DNA from: Rheum nobile
Lineage: Eukaryota > Streptophyta > Magnoliopsida > Caryophyllales > Polygonaceae
Assembly (NCBI GenBank): GCA_027886185.1
Contig: WOAB01000056.1
Coordinates: 868,001-932,000, forward strand
Reading direction: 5' to 3'
DNA: 64,000 bases
Below the pieces are notes generated by a model. That model was not told where the DNA came from, searched no databases, and worked only from the letters and a program-made list of their open reading frames with translations. The first letter of the stretch is position 1, and every line of letters begins with the position of its first letter. The position numbers and the translations under genes are program-made. Of the stretch, positions 22,521 through 32,577 are shown piece by piece.

Positions 22521-22858
22521 GGCTCCGTTCGGCAAATTTTTTTGAGATTAACAGAGTTTGATTTTCTTTTTAATCTAGTTAATTAGTGTTCGATAAAAAA
22601 ATGTCAATCTAGCTTAGAGAGCTTATAGTAGATTAACATAGCTTAATTTTTCCATTTTTTTAATGTGACCCCTTAGATTGTTGAAGATTAACAAGCTGAA
22701 TTTTACATTTATTTCATTTCAGCTTGTAATACCGAACAACAACTATAATTTTTAAATAATTAAGCTAATAAATTCAGCTCCAGCTCCAGCTAGTCATTCA
22801 ACTTCAACTACTTATTCAGCTTCAGCTCCCATTTCAACAGAATTTACCAAACAGAGCC
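22521..22858. mobile_element. Tourist-like MITE, 338 bp
   Basis: TIRs ggctccgttcggcaaatt and its inverted partner aatttaccaaacagagcc, flanked by taa at 22,518-22,520 and 22,859-22,861. TIR sequence and a TAA duplication are typical of PIF/Harbinger-derived Tourist MITEs. Confidence 0.8.
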
Positions 22859-22861
22859 TAA

Positions 22862-23169
22862 CTCACTCTATTACTTTTTCAAGAGGGATTAGATCTCATA
22901 CTACATGATTTGAAAACTTCAACATCTACTATGAAAAATTTAAATCAATTAATTTTATTTTCACAAGATATTGACTAGATACAGTTATGTACGTACAGAA
23001 AGTTATAGGTATATTTACAATATTACTTGGTATAATTTCTTTCTTACTGTTAGCATATTATATTATTATGTAATGTAGTATAATGAAGTTTGATGGGCAA
23101 ACTTTTTGGTAATTAAGCTTGGAGTCTAAATAGTTGTAATCTTATAGATACCAATACCTAATGAGAATG
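22862..23169. other. Non-coding AT-rich stretch
   Basis: Nothing supportable is seen here. Confidence 0.6.
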
Positions 23170-23174
23170 ATATC

Positions 23175-23544
23175 TGTGAGTGCATAATTCTGCACCGCAG
23201 TAAATTTGTAAAAGGAAATGATTGATCTCCCTACGAATGAACAATGAATGCGAACATCGATAAAATAGACACGAGATTTGTTAATCCAGTTCGTCATAAA
23301 TGACTACATCTGGAGGCTACCAAGCCAGGAATCTTCAATATGATATCGATCACCATTACAATCAAAGAACCTTTGTTTTCTCTTGAGAGGAAGGAGATAA
23401 AAAAGAGGCTGTAAAACTTATCCAGCCCTTAGGTTTCTAGGTAGGTTTAGGTTATTAAATACCTTCCCTTCTTAGTAAATGGGCCTCATCAAACCAAATG
23501 GGCTTCACCTACTACTCTTGGAAAGTGCAAACTTTTCCCTATCA
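23175..23544 (-). repeat. 3' LTR of the 3.9-kb element
   Basis: Aligns with 26,737-27,068; the right copy lacks about 30 bp (the segment tttgttttctcttgagagga). Confidence 0.8.
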
Positions 23545-23879
23545 ATTTGCCCCTCGGGTTTCCGAGGTTGTTTCAGGCTTGGGAAGCCGAATCATCGGTG
23601 CGCTCAAGTTTCTGTCCGACCTGTATGTAATGATCTTTATCAGGCTCTGTTGAAGTCGACACTCGAATGCTCCGGTTTGCTCAGGCTTAGTTGTCGTTGA
23701 AGTTTTTGACGCTCGACTTGGTGCCGCTTAATCAGGTGTTGTTGTTGGCGATCTTGGAGTTGAGTCGCCCAAACAAGGCGCCCACCCTGATCCAGGTAAA
23801 TCTCGACGAAACGCTTTGCAACTTAGCTTTTCAATTCCGCGACGCTAGCTGACGCGCGTACAAAAGCTGAGCTTTCGAC

Positions 23880-24115
23880 TTTCTGTAAGGTGGCACGGTC
23901 TAGGCCCTTCCTGCACGGTTTGCAGCAAACCGTGCATGATTACAGAACCTCAAAATTCTGCTGTCTGGAAGAGTGCACGGTCTAGGACCACCCTGCACGG
24001 TTTGCAGCAAACCGTGCAGGTTTACAGAATCTTAGTTTTTGGCCTTATGGCGACCAGAACGGTTTGGGGTAGCTCTGCACGGTTTGCTGCAAACCGTGCA
24101 GGCCCCTAGATTCTC
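23880..24115. repeat. Palindromic tandem repeats before the 3' LTR
   Basis: Three copies, about 65-70 bp apart, contain the near-perfect palindrome cctgcacggtttgcagcaaa followed by ccgtgcagg. They lie in the 3' untranslated part of the element. Confidence 0.8.
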
Positions 24116-24257
24116 GTATATGTGACTTTCCGAAGCAACTGGGTGCCCATACGACCTAATCTCGATTGTTTTTCATCATTCAAATTAATTTGTCGCTAAT
24201 CGAATCAATCGATCTATATATTTCGATCGTGGGAGTTCTGACCCTAAATCACTAATC

Positions 24258-24415
24258 AAAGTGCCCGGACCTGGAGGATTTCCGACCATGAGTCACTTAC
24301 CAAAGTTCCCCGATCTGGAGGATTTCCGACCATGAGTCACTTACCAAAGTGCCCCGATCTGGAGGATTTCCGACCATGAGTCACTTACCAAAGTGCCCCG
24401 ATCTGGAGGCAGCTC
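24258..24415. repeat. 52-bp tandem repeat
   Basis: Three to four copies of a unit with gatctggaggatttccgacc and atgagtcacttaccaaagtg. Near-identical copies imply recent expansion. More diverged relatives lie at 24,540-24,640. Confidence 0.85.
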
Positions 24416-24719
24416 TACAAGAAGTCACCCAATGATGGACGCTACTGCATGCCAGCTTTGAACTCGATGTTAGGACTGTCATAACCGACGCCCCCAAAGG
24501 TTCTAATTAATTCTCCCCGACCTTCTGAACTGAGGTCGTGGGATTTCCGACCCAAGGCTGCTAAACAAAGCGTCTGGATCTGGAAGATTTCCGATTCGGA
24601 GTCACTATCACTAAGTGCCCCGAATCTGGAGATGGCTCCACGAGAAGTCGCCCGATCGCGGACACCACTGTAGGCCGGTTTCAAACTCTCTGCGGGACCG
24701 TCTAAACCGACGCCCCCCA

Positions 24720-26310
24720 AAGGCTCTATTGGACACTCAACGTGCTACTCGTATTGGCATCTCCATCGGGCGCTTTCGACGTCCTGCGTGAGTATACTCA
24801 TCTCGGTATCAACATAGGAGCCTCAATCTTAAGTCAACGCGATGTGCGCTGCCCGAAAAATATGACATAAACGTTCATGACAAAATGCTCATAATGTAAA
24901 AAGACCAAATGTTCACGGATGATCCTTTGAGGGGCTCGTTAAAATCTCTTCAAGTTGGATTTGCTCTAACACTCGCGTCTTCCAACTTGTCCGAGCCAAT
25001 GCCCCTGCCTGCAATTACGCAATAGGGTCCCTTTTCTTCCGGTCCAAGTCTGTCACCCATGCTCTCCAGCTTCATGTTTCGTTGTACCTTGGATAATTGG
25101 AAGGATGACGCATCTCGCGCCCTTGCTGCCCGTAGGCTGATATGACATAGAGTGGTGACGGCTCGTGCCCCAGTGGCTTGTAGTCATGTTGCTTTAAACT
25201 TCCTATAATTTGTTAACTGACATGTTCATAGACATCAAATCAATTGATCAATGACACTATCATGCTCTCGATACGGCCTAGAAATATTAGATTGACGATT
25301 TAACGACACCACTCAATCATTACAACCTGCTAGCTGACATGCTCATAGATATCAAATCAATTGCGCAATGACATTATCATGCTTTCAATGCAGTTCAAGA
25401 TAGATCAGGTTTACAATTTAATAATATTGCTCAATCTTAATTGTAATTTAGCTCTCCACAGCAGTCAACACATATCGATAATTTCTAAAGTATGCATTGT
25501 ACTCAAAGAGAATGGTACAAACTTAGCTGGAGAATAGTCTCAATCGCACAAGCTCGAGTTTTTCTTCGAATGGCATTCATCTGGCTCGTAGCATGCTTAC
25601 GCTACCGCTCGTTGTCGATAGTAAACTTGTCTTGTGAGAGTCCTCGGTGTTGCTCAATTGTCTCTTGCCCATGGCATTTGTTACAACGCTGTGGTCTTTT
25701 GCCTCTAAGAGCCAAAGCCTTGGATCTCCGTTTGCATTTGCGATTTATTTTCATATTTGTACCGACATGACATTAACATATATTGATTATGTAATGACCG
25801 AATTAACTTAACTAGAGCTCGTATAGTGCAAACGATATTATGGATGCAAATAAGTGTAGAAGTATTGGCCATGTGAAATCATGAAATAACCCATAATGGA
25901 ATTGACGAGCATAAAATAGTTCATTATGAAATCGGGAAATCATCGAACCGTTAATCATGGGCTAATTTAACGTAACGAGGTTTGTGGTCATAATCATACA
26001 AACTTAGCGTATATCTCATATACTTTTTTTCCTGTAAATTATTCAATTTAACTGAAGTAACATATAATGTTCGAAATTTACCTGTTCGGTTTCCACTCCT
26101 AGGTTTTCATGTCGGCCCATTAGCAAAATTAGGCTAGCTTCGGCCCACTACCCAAAGTTCACGAATTGCAGATGCTTTCTTGGGCCTTATCTGATTCAAG
26201 CAGGCCCAATTACCTGCCCCAATTGCAAATGCTGGACATGGGCCGGGGTTGATCATCTGGCTTTCCAACCTGCCCTAGACGTTAACCAGCAGGGAGACGG
26301 CGCCGGCACT
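24720..26310. other. Interior of the 3.9-kb element without gene
   Basis: No protein domain is recognised on either strand; a 70-bp motif around catgctcatagayatcaaat is repeated near 25,222 and 25,338. Confidence 0.55.
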
Positions 26311-26311
26311 G

Positions 26312-26707
26312 CTACCCACGACGACGGCCGACGATGGCTATATGAACTCCATGGCCTGAAACCGCCCAGCGATGCATTTTCTTGTCGTGGACGGCGCTGA
26401 CCGTGCCCCTCCTCACCTTGGCGGCACGCTCCGTCCGGCAACCTGACCCAATCCGCTGGCTCTCCCTTGCGAGATCGTCGCGAGTCGCCTCCAACTCGCG
26501 CTTGTGCGCGGCCAGGGCCTCGGCGAACTCGCTCGACAGGCGAGTGCCTTCGAGTAGCGCGGGGTCGACTTTCTCCTGCCGGCACGTCGACTCCTCCATC
26601 GCCTGTGGGGTGCCGCTTTGCAGCTGACTTATTTTTTCGACCAATCGTCGGAATGTGCACGGAATCGTTCCAGATGCACTGCTTTTTGTTCTCCGTATCG
26701 GATTCAT
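26312..26707 (-). pseudogene. Gag-like N-terminal open frame
   Basis: The ATG at 26,705-26,707 lies just downstream of the primer site and opens 131 codons (MNPIRRTKSSAS..., then a charged helical part with AHKRELEATRDDLAR). Position and composition match the N-terminal extension of gag in the Tat-lineage element at 32,578, but no gag core or zinc knuckle follows. It may retain a packaging role or be a remnant. Confidence 0.5.
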
Positions 26708-26716
26708 CGTACTCGT

Positions 26717-26735
26717 TCCCCACGGTCGGCGCCAA
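26717..26735 (-). other. Primer binding site of the 3.9-kb element
   Basis: Minus-strand tttggcgccgaccgtgggga starts right after the 5' LTR; the tggcgccg core is typical of Tat/Athila-branch elements. Confidence 0.75.
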
Positions 26736-26736
26736 A

Positions 26737-27068
26737 TATGAGTGTATAATTCTGCACCGCAGTAAATTTGTAAAATGAAACGATTGATCTCCCTACGAAT
26801 GAACAATGAATGCGAACATCAATAAAATAGACACGAAATTTGTTAATCCAGTTCGTCATAAATGACTACATCTGGAGGCTATCAAACCAGAAATCTTCAA
26901 TATGATATCGATCACTATTACAATCAAAGAACCTAAAAAAGAGGCTATAAAACTTATCCAATCCTTAGATTTAGGTTATTAAATACCTTCCATTCTTAAT
27001 AAATGGGTCTCATCAAACCAATTGGACTTCACCTACTATTCTTGAAAAGTGTAAATTTTTCCCTATCA
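26737..27068 (-). repeat. 5' LTR of the 3.9-kb element
   Basis: Partner of 23,175-23,544; it starts tatgagtg where the partner has tgtgagtg. Confidence 0.8.
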
Positions 27069-27073
27069 ATATC

Positions 27074-27920
27074 CCTCAAAAAAAATTACTCAAGTCTAAC
27101 ACTTACTACCCAATTGAAGTTAAATCTATAATGTCAGTAAATTACCAATTACCAATCAATAGATAAAGAAAATTTATTATAGGTGTTTAAAATCGAAACC
27201 TGTAATATAACTATATAAGAATCTTCGCCTTCTCATTTTCGTAGGTGCGTTTACCGCGCTTTTTACACTTGGGAAGTCTCACGCTTTGCCTAAAACGTTG
27301 AATAAAAAACGTTGAATAAAGAGGGGAGACCTCATTTTGACGCTTAAACGTGACCATAATCCTAAGTCAAAGTCACCAATTTTGACTTCCTTTTTCGGTG
27401 TTTTTTTAGGCATAACAATCAAAATTAAATGGATTTAAACCATCCAATTAAGTCAGACTAAGCCATAATTAGTCATTGCGCCAAATTGTTGCTTTTTCTT
27501 TAACTTTTCCGCTACGTGCAGAAAATTAAAAGTCATCCTTCTCATTTTGGGTTAGGCACAATAAGTATATTTTGTGAGGTTATGTGAATTCTGATAAAGA
27601 AGTACACATATTGGTTTTGTGTCATCGTTTTATTTTTTTATATGATTGAGATTAGTATCTTTTTTCCCACTTTTATAAACTTCTATTAATAATTTATAAA
27701 TTCATAAGGATGTTATGGACACGATTCCATTTATATATAACGAAAATAATTTAATACGTATACACGAAAATAGTTAAGTACTTATATTTTTCAGTTGAAA
27801 ATGTTAGTATCAATTAGCCTATCACGAAAATATGCTTAATCCAATTTGCACGTCTAATTGTTGTTTGAAGTGTAGCGATTGGTATCTCGTGCACTCTTGG
27901 AAATTAAAGCTTAAGAGAAA
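27074..27920. other. Non-coding stretch
   Basis: AT-rich, no open frame, RNA gene or repeat that I can support. Confidence 0.6.
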
Positions 27921-29127
27921 TAAAAACTACGGGAATTCCGCGAGGTAACCTTCAGGTTTTACAAATTTCGCGAGGTGTCCATAAATTTTAACTATTTCGC
28001 ACGGTAATCCTGAGTTTTTTTAAAAGTCCGTCAAATAATCCTCCGTTATCTCCACCGTTAAAATTCAATTAAATTATTTTTTTTTGAAAAAAAGAGTAAA
28101 AAAAATTGTTTTTATTTAATTTTTAAAAGAAAAGAAAAAAATCTGATCAAACGCATCTGAGTGAACAACATAATTCAACACAATCCCATTTCGTCTTTTG
28201 ATAACAATATTAAATCATAATTGATGGAGGCTAAAGATGCACAGCAAATGTCGTTGATTAGCCCTATCAAAGTAATTATCCTAACCAACCTACTAAACAG
28301 AGTATAACAGACAAGTAAAGGTCGAATCCCACAGAGAAGGTATGATGTAGTATGCAATCGTAAATGACAAGTAACAAGTAACTGGGGGGTTTGTAATCAA
28401 GAGAACACAAAGCAAGCAAGCAAGTAGATTGAGTAAAATCGAGAAAATAATATGAGGGAAAGTAGTCCTGTTAGAGCGAAATCCACAGTACAAAGATAGA
28501 GTTTGATCACTGAAATCTATTCAATCCAAGTTCAATTATTTATCCTTATAGTCGTTCCCACCCTGCTCGTAAATACTATTGATTCTCACAGTTGTCAATA
28601 GACTTATCACTATGCCAATGATAAAGTACAACTGATTCTCACAGTTGTCAGCGTACTTTAGCACCAACACAGCAATAACAATGCACACAAGGATATAGGA
28701 TACATGCAAGTAGAAAGACGTACAAGTACTCACTCCCCTACTTAACACGCAATTGATTTTCACACACAATTGTACGCTCGGAACCCCTATACGCACAATT
28801 GTATTTGCCACTAGATATGCACTCGGAACCCCTATATGCAATCCTAGCAATTGATAACAAGCATTCAACCTAGGTGATCAGGCTAAGAAGAACAACAAGA
28901 AATCAAGTTCGATATAATCAAGAGAATCAATCCAACACTTATAAGGATAAGAACAAGGAATAAAAATCTCACAAACACATCAATGCACTGCTTCAATTGT
29001 CTAACAGAATAAAGGGAAATTAGTTCTCCATCAGCGGGGATGAAAAACTCTAATATCAAATAACAATCAAAGTTAAGTCTCAATAACGAAGTGTCTCCGT
29101 CTCTCCTCTTAACCTAGAAAAAGAGGC

Positions 29128-29134
29128 TTAAATA
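29128..29134 (-). promoter_or_regulatory. TATA-like box of solo LTR 2
   Basis: Minus-strand actatttaagcc; weaker than the TATA boxes of the other LTRs but at the matching place, about 120 bp from the GC cluster. Confidence 0.4.
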
Positions 29135-29253
29135 GTCTTAGGAAACTAGGTTAAACTAAAACAAATAAATAAGGAAACCGAATAAACTAATAAAGCAAAG
29201 TCATAAACGAAATAGGAAATAAATATAATCTGGCGTGAGGCAATAAACACATC

Positions 29254-29405
29254 CACCGCGGGGCGGTGAAGATCCACCGCGGGGCGGTGAAGATCCACCG
29301 CAGGGCTTCAGCTCTCCACCGCTGGGCGGTGGTCTCCTCTCACGCGGGCTCCGTCCTTCACTGGGAGTCATCGCCGGGCCGCGGCATTGCTGACGCGGGG
29401 CGGTG
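29254..29405. repeat. GC palindrome cluster in solo LTR 2
   Basis: Copies of ccaccgcggggcggtg at 29,254 and 29,275, and variants near 29,296, 29,316 and 29,392, in an otherwise AT-rich LTR. Confidence 0.75.
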
Positions 29406-30664
29406 AACTCCAGACTTCAACTCTCGTCTTCTTCTCTTCTTCTGCTGCTCTCCAAATAGTACCAAGTAGCTCCATCTTCATCTCTAAACTCCATTTAAGC
29501 TGCAAATCCTTGGATTTCTTCACTTCTCTCCATAACATCTGGATCGCAGACTTAGCACCAAAACACATCCAAAACTCCTCCAAACCATGCTAATAGATGC
29601 TAGAAAAGGTGTATGAAATAACACCTATCAATAATCCCATTTCGTCTTTTGATCTTTCATTTATCTGAAATTGATTATAGATTCACAAGTTTGCTATTTT
29701 CAACTTGGTGGCTGACTTAGGAAAATCTCTAAAATGTGGCAACCACTTGGGTGCTCTAGTGAGGATATACCAGAAAGAAAGATGGGAAACAACACTGCGA
29801 AGGAGTTCCCAAACATCACAAGTAATTAATTATTTAATACCAGGCAAAGTTAACATATTTCTAGCAAAGCATATAGTTGGCTGAAGAACAACCAACTCTC
29901 TTTGTAGGTACAAGGAGCTTGCTGCGAATGTTAGAATCCAACGCAATATATCAAAGAAATTTAACTGAAATTGACACCAATTTGACTAAAAGCAAGAATC
30001 TCCATCAAACCCCCAAATTACATGAACCCTAAATCACAAAAAATCACATAAATCAACTATATGCTGAAATTTATACATGGCCTTGGAGTAGATCCGAGGA
30101 ACAACCCTTCTCGTTCACGGAGCAGCCATCCACCACCCTCATCGCAAGCAATCGCCATCGTCGCAAGCAACTGTCGTCGCGCTCCTGGCATCGTCACGCT
30201 CCCGGCGGCATCACGCTCACGGCGGCGTCCCTCTCTGCGTCGGTGTCGCTGAAGTCGTAGTGAAGCTCTCTTCACTGTTCTTCTACGACTCCCAACCAAC
30301 AAAGAAAAGAAGTAGACTTTTTTGTTTTGCTTTTTTATTTTTTAAATTACTAATTAGTGGTTGCCATGTATTTTTCTTTTTTCCTTTTCTTTTATAAATT
30401 AAATAAAAGCAATTTTTTAACTTTTTTTTTCAAAAAAATGAATTAACTGAATTTTAACGGTGGAGATAACGAAGGGTTATTTGACAGACTTTTAAAAAAA
30501 TCCAAAATTATCGCGCGAAATAGTCGAAATTTGTGGGCACCTCGCGGAATTTACAAAACCTGAGATTATCTCACAGAATTCCCGTAAAAACTATGATTAA
30601 TCAACTTAACTTTCGATCTTTTCAATCCCTTTTAAAAAAACACTTTCTTTTCCTGTATATATTA

Positions 30665-32035
30665 TAGACCTGGGCATATCCGGACTCGGGCCGGATATGG
30701 TCCGGGCCTAAATTAATTTTTTGTCCGTTTATCCGGACCCGGGCCGGGCTCAGCCCGAGATTCGGGTTGGGACAGTTGTCCAAGCCCGTCCGTATTCCCG
30801 GGCCCGGGTAGCCCGTCGGGACCCGGTTTAAGTTATATTCTCAAATTCTCCTAATTCCTGTGAAAGAGCTTCAATATCAAATTCAGAAATTCTGCAAACA
30901 TTTAATAAAAGTAACAACACACTCAAACATACTGTTTAATGTATCTCAATCTTACAATAAAACATGAAAGAGCTTCAGTCTTTCACTCTTTCTCTTCGTA
31001 ACAACACAGTGAAACACACTCAAACACAGTATTTCAATATCAAATTAAACAGTATTTCAATATCAAATTCTACAAACATTTAATAAAAGTAACAACACAC
31101 TCAAACACACTCAAAGTCTCAAAATAAACAAACAAAATAACAACAGAAGCTGAGAATTATCATATAGCCATACTCTGCACAGGGGCGGAGATCTCAATCG
31201 CGGCTTCGTCTATGTTTCCAGGGTTCAGATTCAGAACAAGCAATTTGGATTTATTGGAAGATCAGAATTAAACAACGAACAGAGAAATTGAGGAGAGAAG
31301 AGAAACCTGGAGATCCCATGGCTCGTGTTTACAGATGTCAACTTTGTTAATAACCTCGACGCACTGATTAAAACCGTCGACCTTCTTCTGGAGGTAGAAG
31401 AGTATGAGTTCTTCGTCGGTGGGGCTGAATCTGAACCCCGAAAACATAGACGAAGTTGAGAATTACCGAAATAAATTACCGAAGTTGAGAATTATCAATA
31501 TATATTCAGCCGATGATCTCCGACGAGGCGGGGTGAAGGAGTGGCGTGAGGTCAGGCGATGATCGACGATGAGGCGGGTGAAGGAGCGGTGTGAGCGCTG
31601 AGAAGGCGGCGGGGTGGAGGAGAGGCTTGAGAAGGAGGCGGGGTGAAGGAGAAGTGGAGATCTGGAGAGAAGAGAAGTCAGAGAAGTAGAGAACTGAGAG
31701 GCTGGAGGAGGAGTGGAGGCGGGTACTCGGGTAGGTTAAAGAAAGATAAAGAGAGATGGAGGCTGGAGAAGGGTATGAAACCCTAAACAAAAATTATAAG
31801 TTTTTTTTTAAGATAAATAATAATTTTATTAATTTAATATTATATATAATTATTTATGTATTATATCCGGGCCGGGCTAACCGGCCTTACAGGGCTTACT
31901 TCCTTATCCATACCCGGCCCTCTTGGTACCCGGGCCGGATATTTTTAGCCCTTTAGGGCCTATGAGCTTGTCCATATCCGTCCATTTATACGGGCGAACG
32001 GGACGGGCGGGTCAGCCCGAATTTGCCCAGGTCTA
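30665..32035. mobile_element. Non-autonomous hAT-like element, 1.37 kb
   Basis: TIRs tagacctgggca / tgcccaggtcta flanked by the 8-bp duplication atatatta (30,657-30,664 and 32,036-32,043). Both arms are dense in ccgg/cccgggcc motifs (30,680-30,830 and 31,865-32,025), likely subterminal transposase binding sites. The middle has gene-like composition but no recognisable transposase. Confidence 0.8.
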
Positions 32036-32214
32036 ATATATTAGTACTAAATGAGAGAAAAAAAGGGTAGAGTATAAAAAATTACCAATTAAAACATCTC
32101 GTGTTTTTAGAAAAATGATTAAACATTAATTTAATTCTAAAAAATCACGTGTGAAATAATCAAAAGAGCTAAAAGACTATCTTTACGACTCTACCCCCAA
32201 AGTCCACTAGTGGG

Positions 32215-32238
32215 TCATTTTGTTTTTGTTTTGAAAAG
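32215..32238 (-). mobile_element. Tail of LINE fragment A1, separated by a gypsy insertion
   Basis: The T-rich tract ttttgtttttgttttg followed by aaaag joins, after removal of the gypsy element, to gtaaaatttag at 39,318. The LINE at 47,102 has the same edge (t-run, gataaggtaaaaattag). So this is the poly(A) tail, on the minus strand, of the LINE fragment at 39,318-39,870. Confidence 0.7.
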
Positions 32239-32543
32239 TGATGGATAAAATATTTCATACCCATGGTTTTGTCCCATGATTTTGCTAGTCCATAGTTTCA
32301 TACCCATGATTTTGTCTCATGATTTTGGTAGCCCATAGTTTTTGGCTCATGGTTTGCCAACCTAATACACTATATATATTATCCTTCATGAAGCAAGCCT
32401 CATAGTCACATTAGCATATTTCAATTTAAGTGAAATAATAAAATAAGGGGAGATTAGAAGGCGGAAGATCGGATTCTCATTTTTCAAGGTGATTATTCTT
32501 TAAGTCGAGATCATTAATTGTAGTACGAAAAATCTCTACTACA
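32239..32543 (+). repeat. 5' LTR of the Tat element
   Basis: 305 bp with a TATATATA tract at about 32,371. It carries one extra catgattttgtct-type unit relative to the 3' LTR. Confidence 0.88.
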
Positions 32544-32544
32544 G

Positions 32545-32563
32545 TTTGGCGCCGTCTGTGGGA
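32545..32563 (+). other. Primer binding site of the Tat element
   Basis: tttggcgccgtctgtggga, one base after the LTR. Confidence 0.8.
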
Positions 32564-32577
32564 AAACGAAAGCAAGA

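Larger units (their letters stand above)
23175..27068 (-). mobile_element. Non-autonomous LTR retrotransposon (Tat-like), 3.9 kb
   Basis: Direct LTRs at 23,175-23,544 (370 bp) and 26,737-27,068 (332 bp) are flanked by the 5-bp duplication atatc (23,170-23,174 and 27,069-27,073). In element direction the 5' LTR is on the right; the primer site tttggcgccgaccgtgggga follows, and the polypurine tract cgaggggcaaat precedes the 3' LTR. The same kinds of primer site and purine tract occur in the Tat-lineage element at 32,239-39,312. The interior has only a short gag-like start and tandem repeats, no pol. Confidence 0.82.
28222..29630 (-). mobile_element. Solo LTR 2
   Basis: TG/CA ends, 1,409 bp, flanked by the 5-bp duplication ataat (28,217-28,221 and 29,631-29,635). 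In LTR direction it begins TGATAGGTGTT. It shares layout with solo LTR 1: GC palindrome cluster, then TATA-like box, then a leader, and ggtcgaatccc about 100 bp from the far end. No coding sequence. Confidence 0.75.
27930..30584. mobile_element. Non-autonomous MULE, 2.66 kb, with a solo LTR inside
   Basis: Terminal inverted repeats of about 150-190 bp (left: cgggaattccgcgaggtaac; right the same inverted) are flanked by the 9-bp duplication taaaaacta (27,921-27,929 and 30,585-30,593). Removing the solo LTR (28,222-29,630) leaves about 1.25 kb with no transposase. The left side also has a 37-bp tandem duplication split by the LTR: aatcccatttcgtcttttga at 28,184 and 29,634. Confidence 0.85.

Noticed and set aside
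26253..26735. 160-codon frame starting in the primer site
   Set aside because: The start codon would be inside the primer binding site; the frame from 26,707 fits the gag-like position better.
28184..29654. 21-bp repeat aatcccatttcgtcttttga as a long target duplication of a LINE/SINE
   Set aside because: The insert has TG/CA ends and a 5-bp ataat duplication; the 21-bp match is better explained as an older 37-bp tandem duplication in the host MULE.
31506..31790. 94-codon minus-strand frame in the hAT-like element
   Set aside because: Low-complexity proline/serine/leucine content and no hAT transposase motif.
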